From: G963676795 sp963677215
Lineage (GTDB): Bacteria > Desulfobacterota > Desulfuromonadia > Desulfuromonadales > Geopsychrobacteraceae
Direction: 5' to 3'
DNA length: 64,000 bases
Assembly: GCA_963677215.1 (NCBI GenBank)
Contig: OY781919.1
Location: forward strand, 496,001 to 560,000
The notes beneath the pieces are model-generated. The model saw only the letters and a list, made by a program, of their open reading frames with translations. It was not told the origin of the DNA and made no database searches. A program made the translations under genes and the position numbers. This document shows, piece by piece, positions 1-8,617 of the stretch. Positions within the stretch are counted from its first letter, which is position 1, and each line of letters begins with the position of its first letter.

Positions 1-792
1 TACGACATCCCACCTAAACCGATAGGCGGCAAGCGAGGAGGTGTTACCAAATTCAGCACAGCCGCACGCAGTCGACTGAAGAGTAGGCTCAACAACCTCG
101 ACTGGCTCGCAGGTTACCTCGAAGACGCCAAAGGAGCCGCCTCGGGTCGCAGCTTCTTCGTTTCACTCAACTGCCCCAAGAATACTTCGTATACACAGAA
201 AGAGTTCACAGCCCTGAGATCACATTTCTTCACCATGTTGACCCGCAGATACAAGAATGAAATCCATGGCGGAGTCTGGAAGGCAGAGTTACAGCAAGAC
301 GGAACTCCGCACCTGCACATTATCTTGTTCTTCACAGAAAGACAGCAGCGGTCAGAGCTTTCCAAGTTCATCTCTACCGCGTGGACAAAGGTAACCAAGT
401 GCAACGATAACTGCTTTATAGCTTCAGCAGTCGACGTACAAGCCTGTTACCGCAGCTTAGACAGCATCGGTTGCCCGAAGTTGATCGACTACATGGCGAA
501 ACCAGTAATGAGAGCTGGTCAAGAGTGGACCCTCGGCCGCATCTGGGGATGCTACAAAGAAAAGTATCTGCCGACCTGCGAAACTGTCATAATTCTTAGC
601 GAGGGAGAACTCACCGAACTCAGCAAAGAGATCATGATCTCCTGCCTTAAAGAACATCCGACTGCAGGCAAACACCCGAAAGTACAGAAGCTCACCTCAA
701 ACTGGAAGGGATGGACCCTAGATCTAAATCCCGGAGTTACTGAAGAAGTTGTACAAGAGTATCAGAGACAACTTACTAAATATCTTGCATAG
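1..792 (+). CDS. HUH-type replication initiator (Rep-like), 5' end outside window
   Basis: The frame is open from base 1, so the start lies upstream of the window; 263 residues are visible. The sequence GTPHLHIILFF carries the His-hydrophobic-His metal-binding motif of HUH endonucleases. About 70 residues later, LIDYMAKP provides a tyrosine followed by a lysine, like the catalytic Tyr helix of rolling-circle Rep proteins. These enzymes nick one strand at a replication origin and stay covalently attached. The gene ends 29 bp from the convergent RelA/SpoT gene. With the recombinase and integrase downstream it suggests an integrated plasmid or filamentous-phage-like element. Family assignment rests on the motifs; the exact family is unknown. 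Confidence 0.6.
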   Translation, partial: YDIPPKPIGGKRGGVTKFSTAARSRLKSRLNNLDWLAGYLEDAKGAASGRSFFVSLNCPKNTSYTQKEFTALRSHFFTMLTRRYKNEIHGGVWKAELQQDGTPHLHIILFFTERQQRSELSKFISTAWTKVTKCNDNCFIASAVDVQACYRSLDSIGCPKLIDYMAKPVMRAGQEWTLGRIWGCYKEKYLPTCETVIILSEGELTELSKEIMISCLKEHPTAGKHPKVQKLTSNWKGWTLDLNPGVTEEVVQEYQRQLTKYLA

Positions 793-821
793 AATTTATC
801 AGGCATTAATCATCTTGTGGC

Positions 822-1898
822 CTAGTCCTTAATCTCTTGACTGTTGTGAGCTGATAGAATCCGCTCAATGTTCTTAGAAAACTCAGTAGTATCAGCAAAG
901 TAGTTAGGATACGCTTTTTTTAAACCTCGCACAGAGTCCGCTGAAACCAAAACAACATCTCTCTGCCTATCATTCCTTATTCTTTTTTCGAAATCAGCAT
1001 ACTGTGCCGTAGCTGAATCAACATCTATATGGCTAAATATTTGAATCTTCTGCTGGTCAATTTTCAGAAGTAATAAGAAATATGTGAATGTATTATCTGT
1101 TGAGCGATTTAGGTGCTGATTGAGATGCTGAGTAGAGACAGCAAACGCTTTCAATCTTGGCTGAACTCCCAACTTCTCAATAGATTCAAGTAACCTTTTT
1201 CTATCCTTGGTATTCTTATTTTCTATAAGAGTCTTATGCTCAATATCAGAAAAAGCAACACTAGCCAACCTAAAGAACTCTAGCCAATCCTCTGCCCCCT
1301 GACTCGCCTTCAAACCCTGTCCCGTAAATGTACCGACAACCTCTACGGCAGTGGCCCATGAGTGTTGAACCTTACTTCTAATCTGCAACTCTACTGAATG
1401 ACTTGAATATTGTTCTTTTTGTCCATTATAACGATAAACAAGATGTATTCCACGATACCCTGATGGCTTTGGATCTTTGATGTAATCACGCTCTCTTCTC
1501 AGGATATTTCTAGTCCGACCTTTCACAATAGCGTTCTTTACTGCATAGACTTGACTAAGATTAGAGACAACAATCCTACATCCTCCAATGTCTTCCATCC
1601 TATCTAACTTCATTCCACTTTCACGCATTAGCTTTGAAATAATTGATGGAGCCCTCTTAAGTCGCCTAACAACTATTGCCTTTGGATCAATATCCATTGC
1701 TTTTTTTCTGTAATACCCCAGCATTGATTGAAGAGGGTAGGCGTGCGATGCCCTCCAATTATCCAAAACTCCATACGCCCTCAAAAAGTCTTTTGGACTA
1801 AATTTAACCGTTTCTAGATTGGCTAAGTAATCACCCGATCTACGGACTTCTTTCTTTGAAAAACTCAATTCAACCCAATCCACCAAAACACCTCTCAA
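822..1898 (-). CDS. RelA/SpoT-domain protein (possible toxic small alarmone synthetase-like)
   Basis: 358 residues. The central part reads as a RelA/SpoT nucleotidyltransferase: an RRLKRAPSIISKL segment, then MEDIGGCRIVV, then DPKPSGYRGIHLVYR, then VELQIRSKVQHSWA, all in the family's order. No HD hydrolase, TGS or ACT domain is visible, so this is not a housekeeping RelA or SpoT. The C-terminal ~120 residues (ending AYPNYFADTTEF) form a second domain I cannot name. Such stand-alone synthetases on mobile DNA include toxSAS toxins and phage-defence proteins such as CapRel; whether this one makes an alarmone or modifies tRNA cannot be read here. No separate antitoxin gene is adjacent, so any control would have to be built in. 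The gene is visibly AT-richer than the core genome. Confidence 0.75.
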   Translation of the reverse strand: MRGVLVDWVELSFSKKEVRRSGDYLANLETVKFSPKDFLRAYGVLDNWRASHAYPLQSMLGYYRKKAMDIDPKAIVVRRLKRAPSIISKLMRESGMKLDRMEDIGGCRIVVSNLSQVYAVKNAIVKGRTRNILRRERDYIKDPKPSGYRGIHLVYRYNGQKEQYSSHSVELQIRSKVQHSWATAVEVVGTFTGQGLKASQGAEDWLEFFRLASVAFSDIEHKTLIENKNTKDRKRLLESIEKLGVQPRLKAFAVSTQHLNQHLNRSTDNTFTYFLLLLKIDQQKIQIFSHIDVDSATAQYADFEKRIRNDRQRDVVLVSADSVRGLKKAYPNYFADTTEFSKNIERILSAHNSQEIKD

Positions 1899-1982
1899 CT
1901 ATTAAAAAGTAAGCCTCCTCATATATATATCCAATAGACAATCCATTGTCTTCAATAATCAAATCAACCGACTTCCCCATAA

Positions 1983-2047
1983 TTGACAATTTACCTCCAT
2001 GGGCTTATCATTAGACTAAACGAACGATAAGCCTAATGATACAGGAG
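1983..2047 (+). promoter_or_regulatory. Promoter with overlapping inverted repeats, upstream of the serine recombinase
   Basis: TTGACA (1983-1988), a 17-bp spacer and TATCAT (2006-2011) make a good sigma70 promoter. An 8-bp inverted repeat GGCTTATC (2002-2009) / GATAAGCC (2026-2033) overlaps the -10 box and the start site. A second pair, ATCATTAG (2007-2014) / CTAATGAT (2033-2040), interlocks with it. AGGAG (2043-2047) is the ribosome binding site, 8 bases before the ATG. The repeats look like an operator or a recombinase binding site; which is not known. Confidence 0.6.
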
Positions 2048-2055
2048 TCTACTAC

Positions 2056-2739
2056 ATGGAAGGCAAGTACGTCGCTTACTACAGAGTCAGTACAGAGAAG
2101 CAGGGGAGATCAGGCCTCGGCCTCGAAGCGCAAGAGAAAGCTGTTCAAGAATACCTGAACGGGGGTGGCTGGAAGATACTGGCATCTTTCAAAGAGGTAG
2201 AGAGTGGCAAGCACGACGACAGACCCGAACTCATCAAGGCTCTAGCTTACTGTAGGTCGACTGGAGCAACCCTACTCGTCGCTAAACTCGACCGCCTGAG
2301 TCGCGATGCTCACTTCCTGCTCGGACTCCAGAAGGCAAGCGTACCCTTCGTTGCAGCCGACATGCCCCAAGCCACAGAATTAACTGTAGGCATCATGGCT
2401 CTGGTAGCTCAGGAGGAACGAAAGGCGATCAGCGCCAGAACTAAGGCCGCACTGGCCGCAGCCAAAGCCAGAGGCGTGAAACTCGGAACAGACAACCTTA
2501 CGGCAGAAGGATCGTTAAAGGGACAGCAGGCATCTCGCAAGGTCCGTTCAGCGAAGTCCGATCAGTTTGCCGCTGTGACACTGCCGATCATAGAGGAGCT
2601 ACTAACCGAGTACCCAAGCCTGAACAAGGTTGCCGAGCAACTGAACAGCCGTGGCATCCTCACAGCCAGAGGAAATACCGGCAGTTGGACAGCCGCCGCT
2701 GTCAGTCGAATTATCCAGAGAACCCAGAAAACTCCCTAG
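2056..2739 (+). CDS. Small serine recombinase (resolvase/invertase family)
   Basis: 227 residues. The N-terminal catalytic domain begins YVAYYRVSTEKQGRSGLGLEAQ, with the nucleophilic serine in the RVST motif, and continues with the conserved KLDRLSRD. The C-terminal third (LNSRGILTARGNTGSWTAAAVSRIIQR) is the helix-turn-helix-like recombinase segment. The length suits a resolvase or invertase rather than a large serine integrase. It probably resolves element multimers, inverts a segment, or takes part in mobility. The start follows an AGGAG site at proper spacing and a good promoter. It converges on the integrase across 166 bp in which I see no gene. Confidence 0.85.
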   Translation: MEGKYVAYYRVSTEKQGRSGLGLEAQEKAVQEYLNGGGWKILASFKEVESGKHDDRPELIKALAYCRSTGATLLVAKLDRLSRDAHFLLGLQKASVPFVAADMPQATELTVGIMALVAQEERKAISARTKAALAAAKARGVKLGTDNLTAEGSLKGQQASRKVRSAKSDQFAAVTLPIIEELLTEYPSLNKVAEQLNSRGILTARGNTGSWTAAAVSRIIQRTQKTP

Positions 2740-3991
2740 GTTACCCCAGCCTCCCACTGAGATCGTGCCTTACAGGACCTCTCAGGAGCCCTACCACAGA
2801 CAATCTAATGGCAGGTCGGGGCGGATACTGGATTCTGGCATATACAATGCTTTTTCCCCTACCCCTACCCCGCGATAGAAATTTTCGGATAATTATATAA
2901 CTGGGTCAGTGCCAGTCGTTCCAACAGCCCAGCTGCTCAACAAAGTCCACACCGTAATCAATACGATTGATCTCCTCAAGCTTTGCAGCCACTAACTGTT
3001 CCTTCGAATAGCGTTTAGCTGCAATAGTAACCTTAGCATGTCCCATTAAGTCTGACAGCATCCGATCAGTGATTTCCGTATGGCCGAGGGCAGTTGCATA
3101 GGTATGCCGCAGAGAATGCAGAGATTTATTAGGAGCTGCATCGATGTAAACATTTTCAAAGCCCTTATAAGAACCCTTCTGACCGTTATACCAGCTTCCA
3201 ACGCCACTACCGACCTTATTATTATCTGACCTCTTCGGCTTCAGCTCAGGAAACAACTTCTTATGCCCAGCGTCTTTCATCTGCTGTAAGTAATCCATGA
3301 ATCCCAGCCCTAGTATGGTCTGATGCAATGGCTGCAGACGCTTGGCATTTACATTCTTTAGGTTTTTAACTCTCTTACCCTCATCATCATACCAGTCACA
3401 ATTAGCACACCAGACACCACCGACCTGAACAATGTCAGTCACAAGCAGCTGACTTGCTTCCTCTAAGCGGAACCCACTGAACAGCGACATGATCGGCACC
3501 CAGAAACGACTCGGCCAATCCATGAAGGTCTTATTCCTCAAAATTTTCCCTGTACGAGTCACCTTGGTTCGTTCGGTCACAAGTCCGCTCGCCATGTTCC
3601 GAACATCATCAGAGGAGTAAGCATCTTTCTGTTCCGACTCCTTACGCTCGTCCTCTACGACGAAGGTGTGATCTAATGCGACATCCTTTCGGTTATACTC
3701 CCGCGCATACAGCCACTTCGTGAACGACTTCACCTGACGCAGCTTATTCTTGATCGTCTGACCGGCCATAGGAACAACGTCAGAAAGACTCAGGATCTCT
3801 TTGACACTCATACTCTTATACGGCTCAGACTTGTTCAAATTCACTGGAAGCTTTTGCAGGGTCTTAAGGTAATAATCGATATGCTCAATTGTCAGCCTGT
3901 TAGCAGGCATGTCCCCGACAATTTCGATAAACAGACTAACCATACTACGGTAACCATTAGCCGTCTTGGTATTCGGGCGTAAGCTTCCCCG

Positions 3992-4981
3992 TCAAGTCGA
4001 CAGTTGAAAAATAGAGTTTCCAGCGTTCTTTGACAGATATTCAACAGGCGTCAGATCCCCGAGGGCATCGTGCGGGCGCTGCTCGTTGTATTCGATTTTC
4101 CACCAGTAGGTGGTTTCCCGTACCTCGTTCAGATTGCGGAAGAGGTACAGGTCGAGCACTTCAGCCCGATAGGTTTTGTTGAACCGTTCAATGTACGCAT
4201 TCTGGTTCGGCTTGCCGGGTTGAATGTACTGAATCGTCATTCCGCGCTCTTCGGCCCAGGCGATGAATTCACCGCTGAGAAACTCGGGCCCATTGTCGGT
4301 TCTCAATGTCTCAGGCAACCCACGCTCCAGGCGGAGTCGCTCAAATACTCGGATCAAGCGTTTGCCGGTAATCGAAGTGTCGATCTCAACATGCAGCAGT
4401 TCGCGGTTGAAATCGTCGATCACGTTAAAAGTACGAAACCGGCGTCCTGCATAGAGCGAATCGCTCATAAAATCGGCTGACCAAACCTGGTTCGGCTGCT
4501 GCGGCACTAGCAGGGGCTGTTTAACCCGTTTTGGAAGCCGCTTCTTTGCGCGACGCTTCTGGTTCAGATTCAGCTTGCAGTAAATGCGATACACGCGCTT
4601 ATGGTTCCAGCGATATCGCTTATACAAATACTTCCAGCATTTCCAGAAGCCCCAGCGCGGATGCTTGTCGAGCAGAGCGTTGATTGCATCAACAACCTCT
4701 GCATCACGATCTTGCTCAACGGGGCTTCGGTAATAGGCCGCCCGAGAAAGTCCAATACAACGGCAACTGCGCTGTATAGACATGCGATGCTCGACAATCA
4801 GATACGTAACAGCTTCTCGCTTGTCAGGCGGCCTTAAAGCTTTTTTTCGATCAGATCTTTCAATGCCCGGTTTTCCAGGGCCATATCTGCATACATGCGC
4901 TTGAGTTGGGAGAGTTCGCTTTCCATCTCCTTCATGCGCTTGAGATCGGAGGCGCCCATGCCACCGTACTTCGATTTCCAA
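3992..4981 (-). CDS. IS3-family transposase OrfB (DDE integrase core), read by -1 frameshift
   Basis: The productive part starts near the frameshift at about 4846; upstream of that the frame is overlap. The rve-type core shows the DDE triad: Asp in VWSADFMSD, Asp in LRTDNGPEF and Glu in PNQNAYIERFNKTYR. The last two are about 35 residues apart, as usual for this family. HTH_21-like sequence (HPRWGFWKCWKYLYKR) precedes the core. It catalyses cutting and joining of the IS ends as the OrfAB fusion. No internal stop is present, so the transposase looks functional. Confidence 0.9.
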   Translation of the reverse strand: MEIEVRWHGRLRSQAHEGDGKRTLPTQAHVCRYGPGKPGIERSDRKKALRPPDKREAVTYLIVEHRMSIQRSCRCIGLSRAAYYRSPVEQDRDAEVVDAINALLDKHPRWGFWKCWKYLYKRYRWNHKRVYRIYCKLNLNQKRRAKKRLPKRVKQPLLVPQQPNQVWSADFMSDSLYAGRRFRTFNVIDDFNRELLHVEIDTSITGKRLIRVFERLRLERGLPETLRTDNGPEFLSGEFIAWAEERGMTIQYIQPGKPNQNAYIERFNKTYRAEVLDLYLFRNLNEVRETTYWWKIEYNEQRPHDALGDLTPVEYLSKNAGNSIFQLST

Positions 4982-5100
4982 TTGTAGTAAGTGGCATCAG
5001 AGATGCCGTGCTTACGGCAAATCTCTTTGACTTGGATACCAGCTTCGCCCTCCTTGAGAATGGCGATGATCTGGTTCTCGGTAAAACGTGTCTTTTTCAT
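4834..5100 (-). CDS. IS3-family transposase OrfA
   Basis: 88 residues. MKKTRFTENQIIAILKEGE begins the DNA-binding helix-turn-helix typical of IS3 OrfA, including the KHGISDATYYNWKSKYGGM segment. A leucine-rich helix (ESELSQLKRMYADMALENRALKDLIEKKL) follows, which in this family mediates multimerisation. An AGGAGG site precedes the ATG. The frame ends just after the slippery A7G run at 4840-4847, where a -1 shift would fuse it to OrfB. Confidence 0.9.
   Translation of the reverse strand: MKKTRFTENQIIAILKEGEAGIQVKEICRKHGISDATYYNWKSKYGGMGASDLKRMKEMESELSQLKRMYADMALENRALKDLIEKKL
4840..4847 (-). other. Programmed -1 frameshift site of the IS transposase
   Basis: On the minus strand the sequence is A7G, containing the heptamer A-AAA-AAG in the OrfA frame. 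Slipping back one base leads from OrfA (ending LIEKKL) into the OrfB frame (KKALRPPDK). This is the standard way IS3 elements produce OrfAB. No stimulatory pseudoknot was identified by eye. Confidence 0.75.
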
Positions 5101-5926
5101 CAGAGCCTCCTGGTTGCATTGTGCCAGAAAACTCTATTTTTGACATGTAACCCTACCGGGGAAGCTTACGCGGGTTCTTATGCTGACTGATATATTTAGC
5201 ATCGACGTACAGCTCAATCAGAGACGACAGTAATGGTTTATCAGCCTCGGGAATTGGCTCGGAAACCCTCCGAGCCATATCGTAAGGAGTATCATAATTC
5301 CCAACAGCATGCTCAGACTCGGTTTTCCACATCGTAATGTAGTTCTTCTGAACCTCCCGACACAGCTTATTGTATTCAGCGCTACCAGTCTCAATTTTAA
5401 GATCATAATGCCGTATCAAGGTGTCAGTAAGCCTCCTGACTGAATCTGACTCCATACCCAGAGCCTGTCCATACTCAAGAACGCGAACAATCTCCAGAGC
5501 CCTATCCCTGCCAGCCTTTCTATGCATATAGATTTCTGCAAGCTGCTCTACCGTTGTATCAGCATCAGGCCTACTCTCCTGACGCTTACGTTCGTTGCCA
5601 TCGATAAAAGTATGCAGAAATTCCTGCGCTGCACGCTGAGCTTCAGTGTTCAACAATAAACCACTCCTAAGTCTGTAGATGAGTTGATCGAACGCAGCAC
5701 TCCATCGACGCGACAATACAAGCGCATCAGACCGAGTACGGCATCCAGTGGATTTCCAGATTTGTGTTTTGGGAATTAAATGACGTAAGTCAAAAGGAAC
5801 AGCGCGACGATACCAATAGATATCGCCGCGCTGTATTAAGTGTGTGCTCGCCATGCGGTGCCCTTTTTGTAGCAATCGTTGTAGCGATTGCGGCCATGAG
5901 GGCTAAGTGCTGGGTATCACACTATA

Positions 5927-6003
5927 TGGTGGCGGTGCAGAGATTCGAACTCCGGACACTGCGGATATGAGCCGCATGCTCTAACCAACTGAGCTACACC
6001 GCC
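5927..6003 (-). tRNA. tRNA-Met (elongator, anticodon CAU)
   Basis: The 77-base minus-strand sequence folds as a cloverleaf beginning GGCGGTGTAGCTCAG and ending CACCGCC-A-CCA, with the CCA encoded. The 7-base anticodon loop CTCATAT gives CAU. The acceptor stem pairs fully, and the anticodon stem lacks the initiator GGG/CCC pairs, so it is the elongator type (a tRNA-Ile2 reading is possible but less likely). Its 3' end faces the integrase fragment 72 bp away, making it the probable attachment site of the element at 1-5.9 kb. Confidence 0.93.
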
Positions 6004-6036
6004 GAACTATATCAACCTGTTCCCAGGTTTTATGTT

Positions 6037-6113
<77 letters not shown>

Positions 6114-6181
6114 TCACGAGCTCAGGGAAAGTAATCTCCTGACGAAAAAATGTCAAGAAAAAAAATCCACCCTTACTCAAA

Positions 6182-6931
6182 CTATTTTCGTGTAACAAAA
6201 CCTTTGATTTTGTCCTTCTGCTCCAGGTACTGCTGGGCCACCTTGGCAAGGTCCCCCCCTGCATAGGGACCGACCTTGACGCGATACCAGAGCCCCTTGG
6301 CTCCCAGGTCCGCCTCGACCATATAAGCCGGATAACCACTCGACTGGAGCTTCTCCTTCAGGGCAATAGCGTCTTTGGAGGCGGCAAAGGAGCCAACCTG
6401 AACCGCATGACTGCCTGAAGGTGAAAAACGTGGCATTTCTGCCGACTTGAGCGGTTCGGGAGCTGCCATTTTCTGCGCCACTGGATCAGCGGCCGGCTTC
6501 GGCTCCTGCTTGGCGACAATCGGCTGTTCAGGCAAAGCAATCGGCGGCTGAGACTCCTTGACAGGCTCAGGGGCCAGGTTGATCCCACTCCCCAATGGTT
6601 CGGCCGGAACCTCTGGCTCCTTGCTCAGATCATCGTAGGTCAGATCCGGAGCCTGAGCTGCAGCATCTTCGACAGCCACCGGCATTGCGGGTTCTGCTGA
6701 CAGCGGCTTGGCCGGAACCGGCAAACTCTGCTCAGCCGGCTGTGCCTGCGCAACGAGAACCTGCTGGGCCTTTTCAAGCTTTTCAGCATAGTTCCGCTCA
6801 GCGCTGTGGCGACCGACAAAAATACCCACAACAAAGCAGACCAGCGAAGCCACCAGCAGAAGCACCAGCAGGACAACAGCCTGACGTCTCTCCATGCGTC
6901 TCTGGGTACGGGTTTTTGTCGTTTCCCTCAT
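6182..6931 (-). CDS. SPOR-domain membrane protein
   Basis: 249 residues. A short basic cytoplasmic start (RRMERRQ) is followed by one membrane helix (VVLLVLLLVASLVCFVVGIFVG). A long Pro/Ala/Glu-rich linker leads to a C-terminal SPOR domain (HAVQVGSFAASKDAIALKEKLQSSGYPAYMV ... GLWYRVKVGPY). SPOR domains bind denuded septal peptidoglycan, so this protein probably works in the periplasm at the division site. It lies 24 bp after argS and continues the same transcription unit, two genes from the divisome gene ftsB. Confidence 0.9.
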   Translation of the reverse strand: MRETTKTRTQRRMERRQAVVLLVLLLVASLVCFVVGIFVGRHSAERNYAEKLEKAQQVLVAQAQPAEQSLPVPAKPLSAEPAMPVAVEDAAAQAPDLTYDDLSKEPEVPAEPLGSGINLAPEPVKESQPPIALPEQPIVAKQEPKPAADPVAQKMAAPEPLKSAEMPRFSPSGSHAVQVGSFAASKDAIALKEKLQSSGYPAYMVEADLGAKGLWYRVKVGPYAGGDLAKVAQQYLEQKDKIKGFVTRK

Positions 6932-6955
6932 GACTGCACTCCCTTTGAAAAAAAT

Positions 6956-8617
6956 TTACATTTGTTCCGGAGCAGAAACTCCCATCAAGCTCAAGGCATT
7001 GGCCAGAACGGTACGCACGGCGTTGACCAGGTAGAGACGGGCCACCGTCGTATCGGCATCGTCAACCAGAACGCGATGGCGATTATAGTAACTATGGAAT
7101 TGAGCAGCTAGATCCTGCAGGTAAAAAATCACCCGGTGCGGCTCATGGTTCTGCGCAGCGCCGACGATCGACTCAGGGTAGCGTGCCAGCTGCTGAATCA
7201 GGGCCAGCTCCTCCGGCAGTTTCAGGCAGGCGTGCCTGATCTGCTCCCTGGCCGGTAGCGAGACACCGGCTTCAGCTGCATTGCGGTTGATGCTGCAGAC
7301 CCGCGCGTGAGCATACTGCACGTAGTAGACCGGGTTGTCGCTGCTCTGCTGCTTGGCCAGTTCCAGATCGAAATCAAGCTGACTGTCGCAACGGCGCATC
7401 AGAAAAAAGAAGCGACAGGCATCGCGGCCGACTTCGTCGATGACCTCGCGCAAGGTGATGAAATTTCCAGAACGCTTACCCATGGTAAAGGGCACCCCGT
7501 CGCGCAGCAGGTTGACCATCTGAATGAGCAGCACATCGAGATCTTCCGGCGGATGACCGAGCCCTGCTAGCATCGCCTTCATGCGCGGAATATAACCATG
7601 GTGATCGGCGCCCCAGACATCGATGACCCGATCGAAGCCACGCTCGAATTTCTCCATGTGATAGGCGACATCAGAGGCAAAATAGGTGTAGCTGCCGTCG
7701 GACTTGATCAGCACCCGGTCCTTGTCGTCGCCGTATTCAGTGGTACGCAGCCAGAGTGCGTCATCCTGCTCGAAGGACAGGCCCTTCTCCTTGAGGGTCG
7801 CCAGTTCCTTATCGACCATTTTGCGCTCATAGAGGCTTTTTTCGCTGTACCAGTTATCAAAACTGATACCGAAGGTTTCGAGATCGGCAGAGATCCACTT
7901 GAGAACCTCTTCGACACCGAATCCGGAACAGCTTGCAATCGCCTCAGCTTCATCAACTCCGGCCAGCGTGCCCATTTCGGTAAGAAACTTCTGCGCCAAA
8001 TCGATGACGTATTCTCCCTGATAACCATCCTCAGGAAATTCGATGGCCTCACCCTGCAGTTCACGCAGGCGCATCCAGATCGAACGACCCAGAGTCTGAA
8101 CCTGATTACCGGCGTCGTTGACATAGTACTCGCGCTCGACCCGGTAACCGGCCGCATCCAGCACAGCGGCCAGGGCGTCACCAACGACCGCGCCACGGCC
8201 ATGACCGATATGCAGAGGCCCTGTCGGGTTGGCACTGACGAACTCGACCTGGATCCTGGTTCCGGCGCCAACCTTGCTCTTACCGTAGGCTACGCCCTGT
8301 TCGGTAATCTGATCGAGCAGCTCGTACCAGCAGGATGGAGACAGGCGGAAATTAATAAAACCGGGGCCGGCAATCTCGACACTGGCGCAGATCGGCAGAG
8401 CCTGCAACTTCGGCAGCAGAATTTCGGCGATCTGACGGGGCGCCTTGCGTTCCGGCTTAGCCAGCATCATCGCCAGATTGGTGGCAAAATCGCCGTGATC
8501 GGCATTTTTCGGCACCTCGAGCTGGATTTCAGCAGGGACTTCACCAGAGCTCAGCAGCCCCACGGCATAGCAATCTCTGAGTACGGTTTCAATAGCCTGT
8601 CTTAACTGTTCCTTCAT
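6956..8617 (-). CDS. argS: Arginyl-tRNA synthetase
   Basis: 553 residues, a normal ArgRS length. It attaches arginine to tRNA-Arg in the cytoplasm. The N-terminal additional domain is followed by the class I signature ANPTGPLHIGHGRG; the KMSKS-equivalent is the degenerate MGKRSGNF, common in ArgRS. The DALR anticodon-binding domain ends the protein (FYLQDLAAQFHSYYNRHRVL). Its ATG overlaps the stop of ftsB by ATGA, so translation is probably coupled. Confidence 0.97.
   Translation of the reverse strand: MKEQLRQAIETVLRDCYAVGLLSSGEVPAEIQLEVPKNADHGDFATNLAMMLAKPERKAPRQIAEILLPKLQALPICASVEIAGPGFINFRLSPSCWYELLDQITEQGVAYGKSKVGAGTRIQVEFVSANPTGPLHIGHGRGAVVGDALAAVLDAAGYRVEREYYVNDAGNQVQTLGRSIWMRLRELQGEAIEFPEDGYQGEYVIDLAQKFLTEMGTLAGVDEAEAIASCSGFGVEEVLKWISADLETFGISFDNWYSEKSLYERKMVDKELATLKEKGLSFEQDDALWLRTTEYGDDKDRVLIKSDGSYTYFASDVAYHMEKFERGFDRVIDVWGADHHGYIPRMKAMLAGLGHPPEDLDVLLIQMVNLLRDGVPFTMGKRSGNFITLREVIDEVGRDACRFFFLMRRCDSQLDFDLELAKQQSSDNPVYYVQYAHARVCSINRNAAEAGVSLPAREQIRHACLKLPEELALIQQLARYPESIVGAAQNHEPHRVIFYLQDLAAQFHSYYNRHRVLVDDADTTVARLYLVNAVRTVLANALSLMGVSAPEQM

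Larger units (their letters stand above)
3978..5170 (-). mobile_element. IS3-family insertion sequence, 1193 bp
   Basis: The ends are a perfect 13-bp inverted repeat (CGTAAGCTTCCCC), followed inward by weaker matches including AAAAATAGAGTTT on both sides. Direct repeats CGGG flank the element at 3974-3977 and 5171-5174, as expected for 4-bp target duplication. Inside are two overlapping transposase frames with a slippery site. The ends begin with CG, not the TG usual in this family. The boundaries are nevertheless supported because they restore the integrase frame exactly. Confidence 0.85.
2906..5854 (-). pseudogene. int: Tyrosine integrase interrupted by an IS3-family element
   Basis: The reading frame is in two pieces: residues from the ATG at 5854 to 5171, and from 3977 to the stop at 2906. 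Between them lies the insertion sequence at 3978-5170. Removing it with one copy of the CGGG duplication joins HKNP to NTKTANGYRS in frame and gives 583 residues, a normal phage or island integrase length. The N-terminal part (IYWYRRAVPFDLRHLI) resembles the DUF6538 domain of such integrases. The C-terminal part keeps every catalytic motif: the Arg in GFRLEE, HSLRHT, LMGH and the Tyr in AAKRYSK. The start at 5854 is chosen for the AAGG 8 bases upstream. The integrase would act at the adjacent tRNA-Met; as it stands it should be inactive unless the IS excises. Confidence 0.85.

Noticed and set aside
2740..2905. Possible attachment site or small gene between the recombinase and the integrase
   Set aside because: No repeat of the tRNA-Met 3' end and no convincing ribosome site was found; the two short frames there (2651-2900) are out-of-frame extensions over the recombinase end.
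4070..4480. Plus-strand frames inside the IS element
   Set aside because: They are antisense to the transposase OrfB, which has a full DDE core and proper frameshift signal. No independent ribosome site or family match is seen.
5764..5970. 68-codon plus-strand frame reaching into the tRNA-Met gene
   Set aside because: It overlaps the tRNA and the integrase start on the opposite strand, and the peptide includes translated tRNA sequence.
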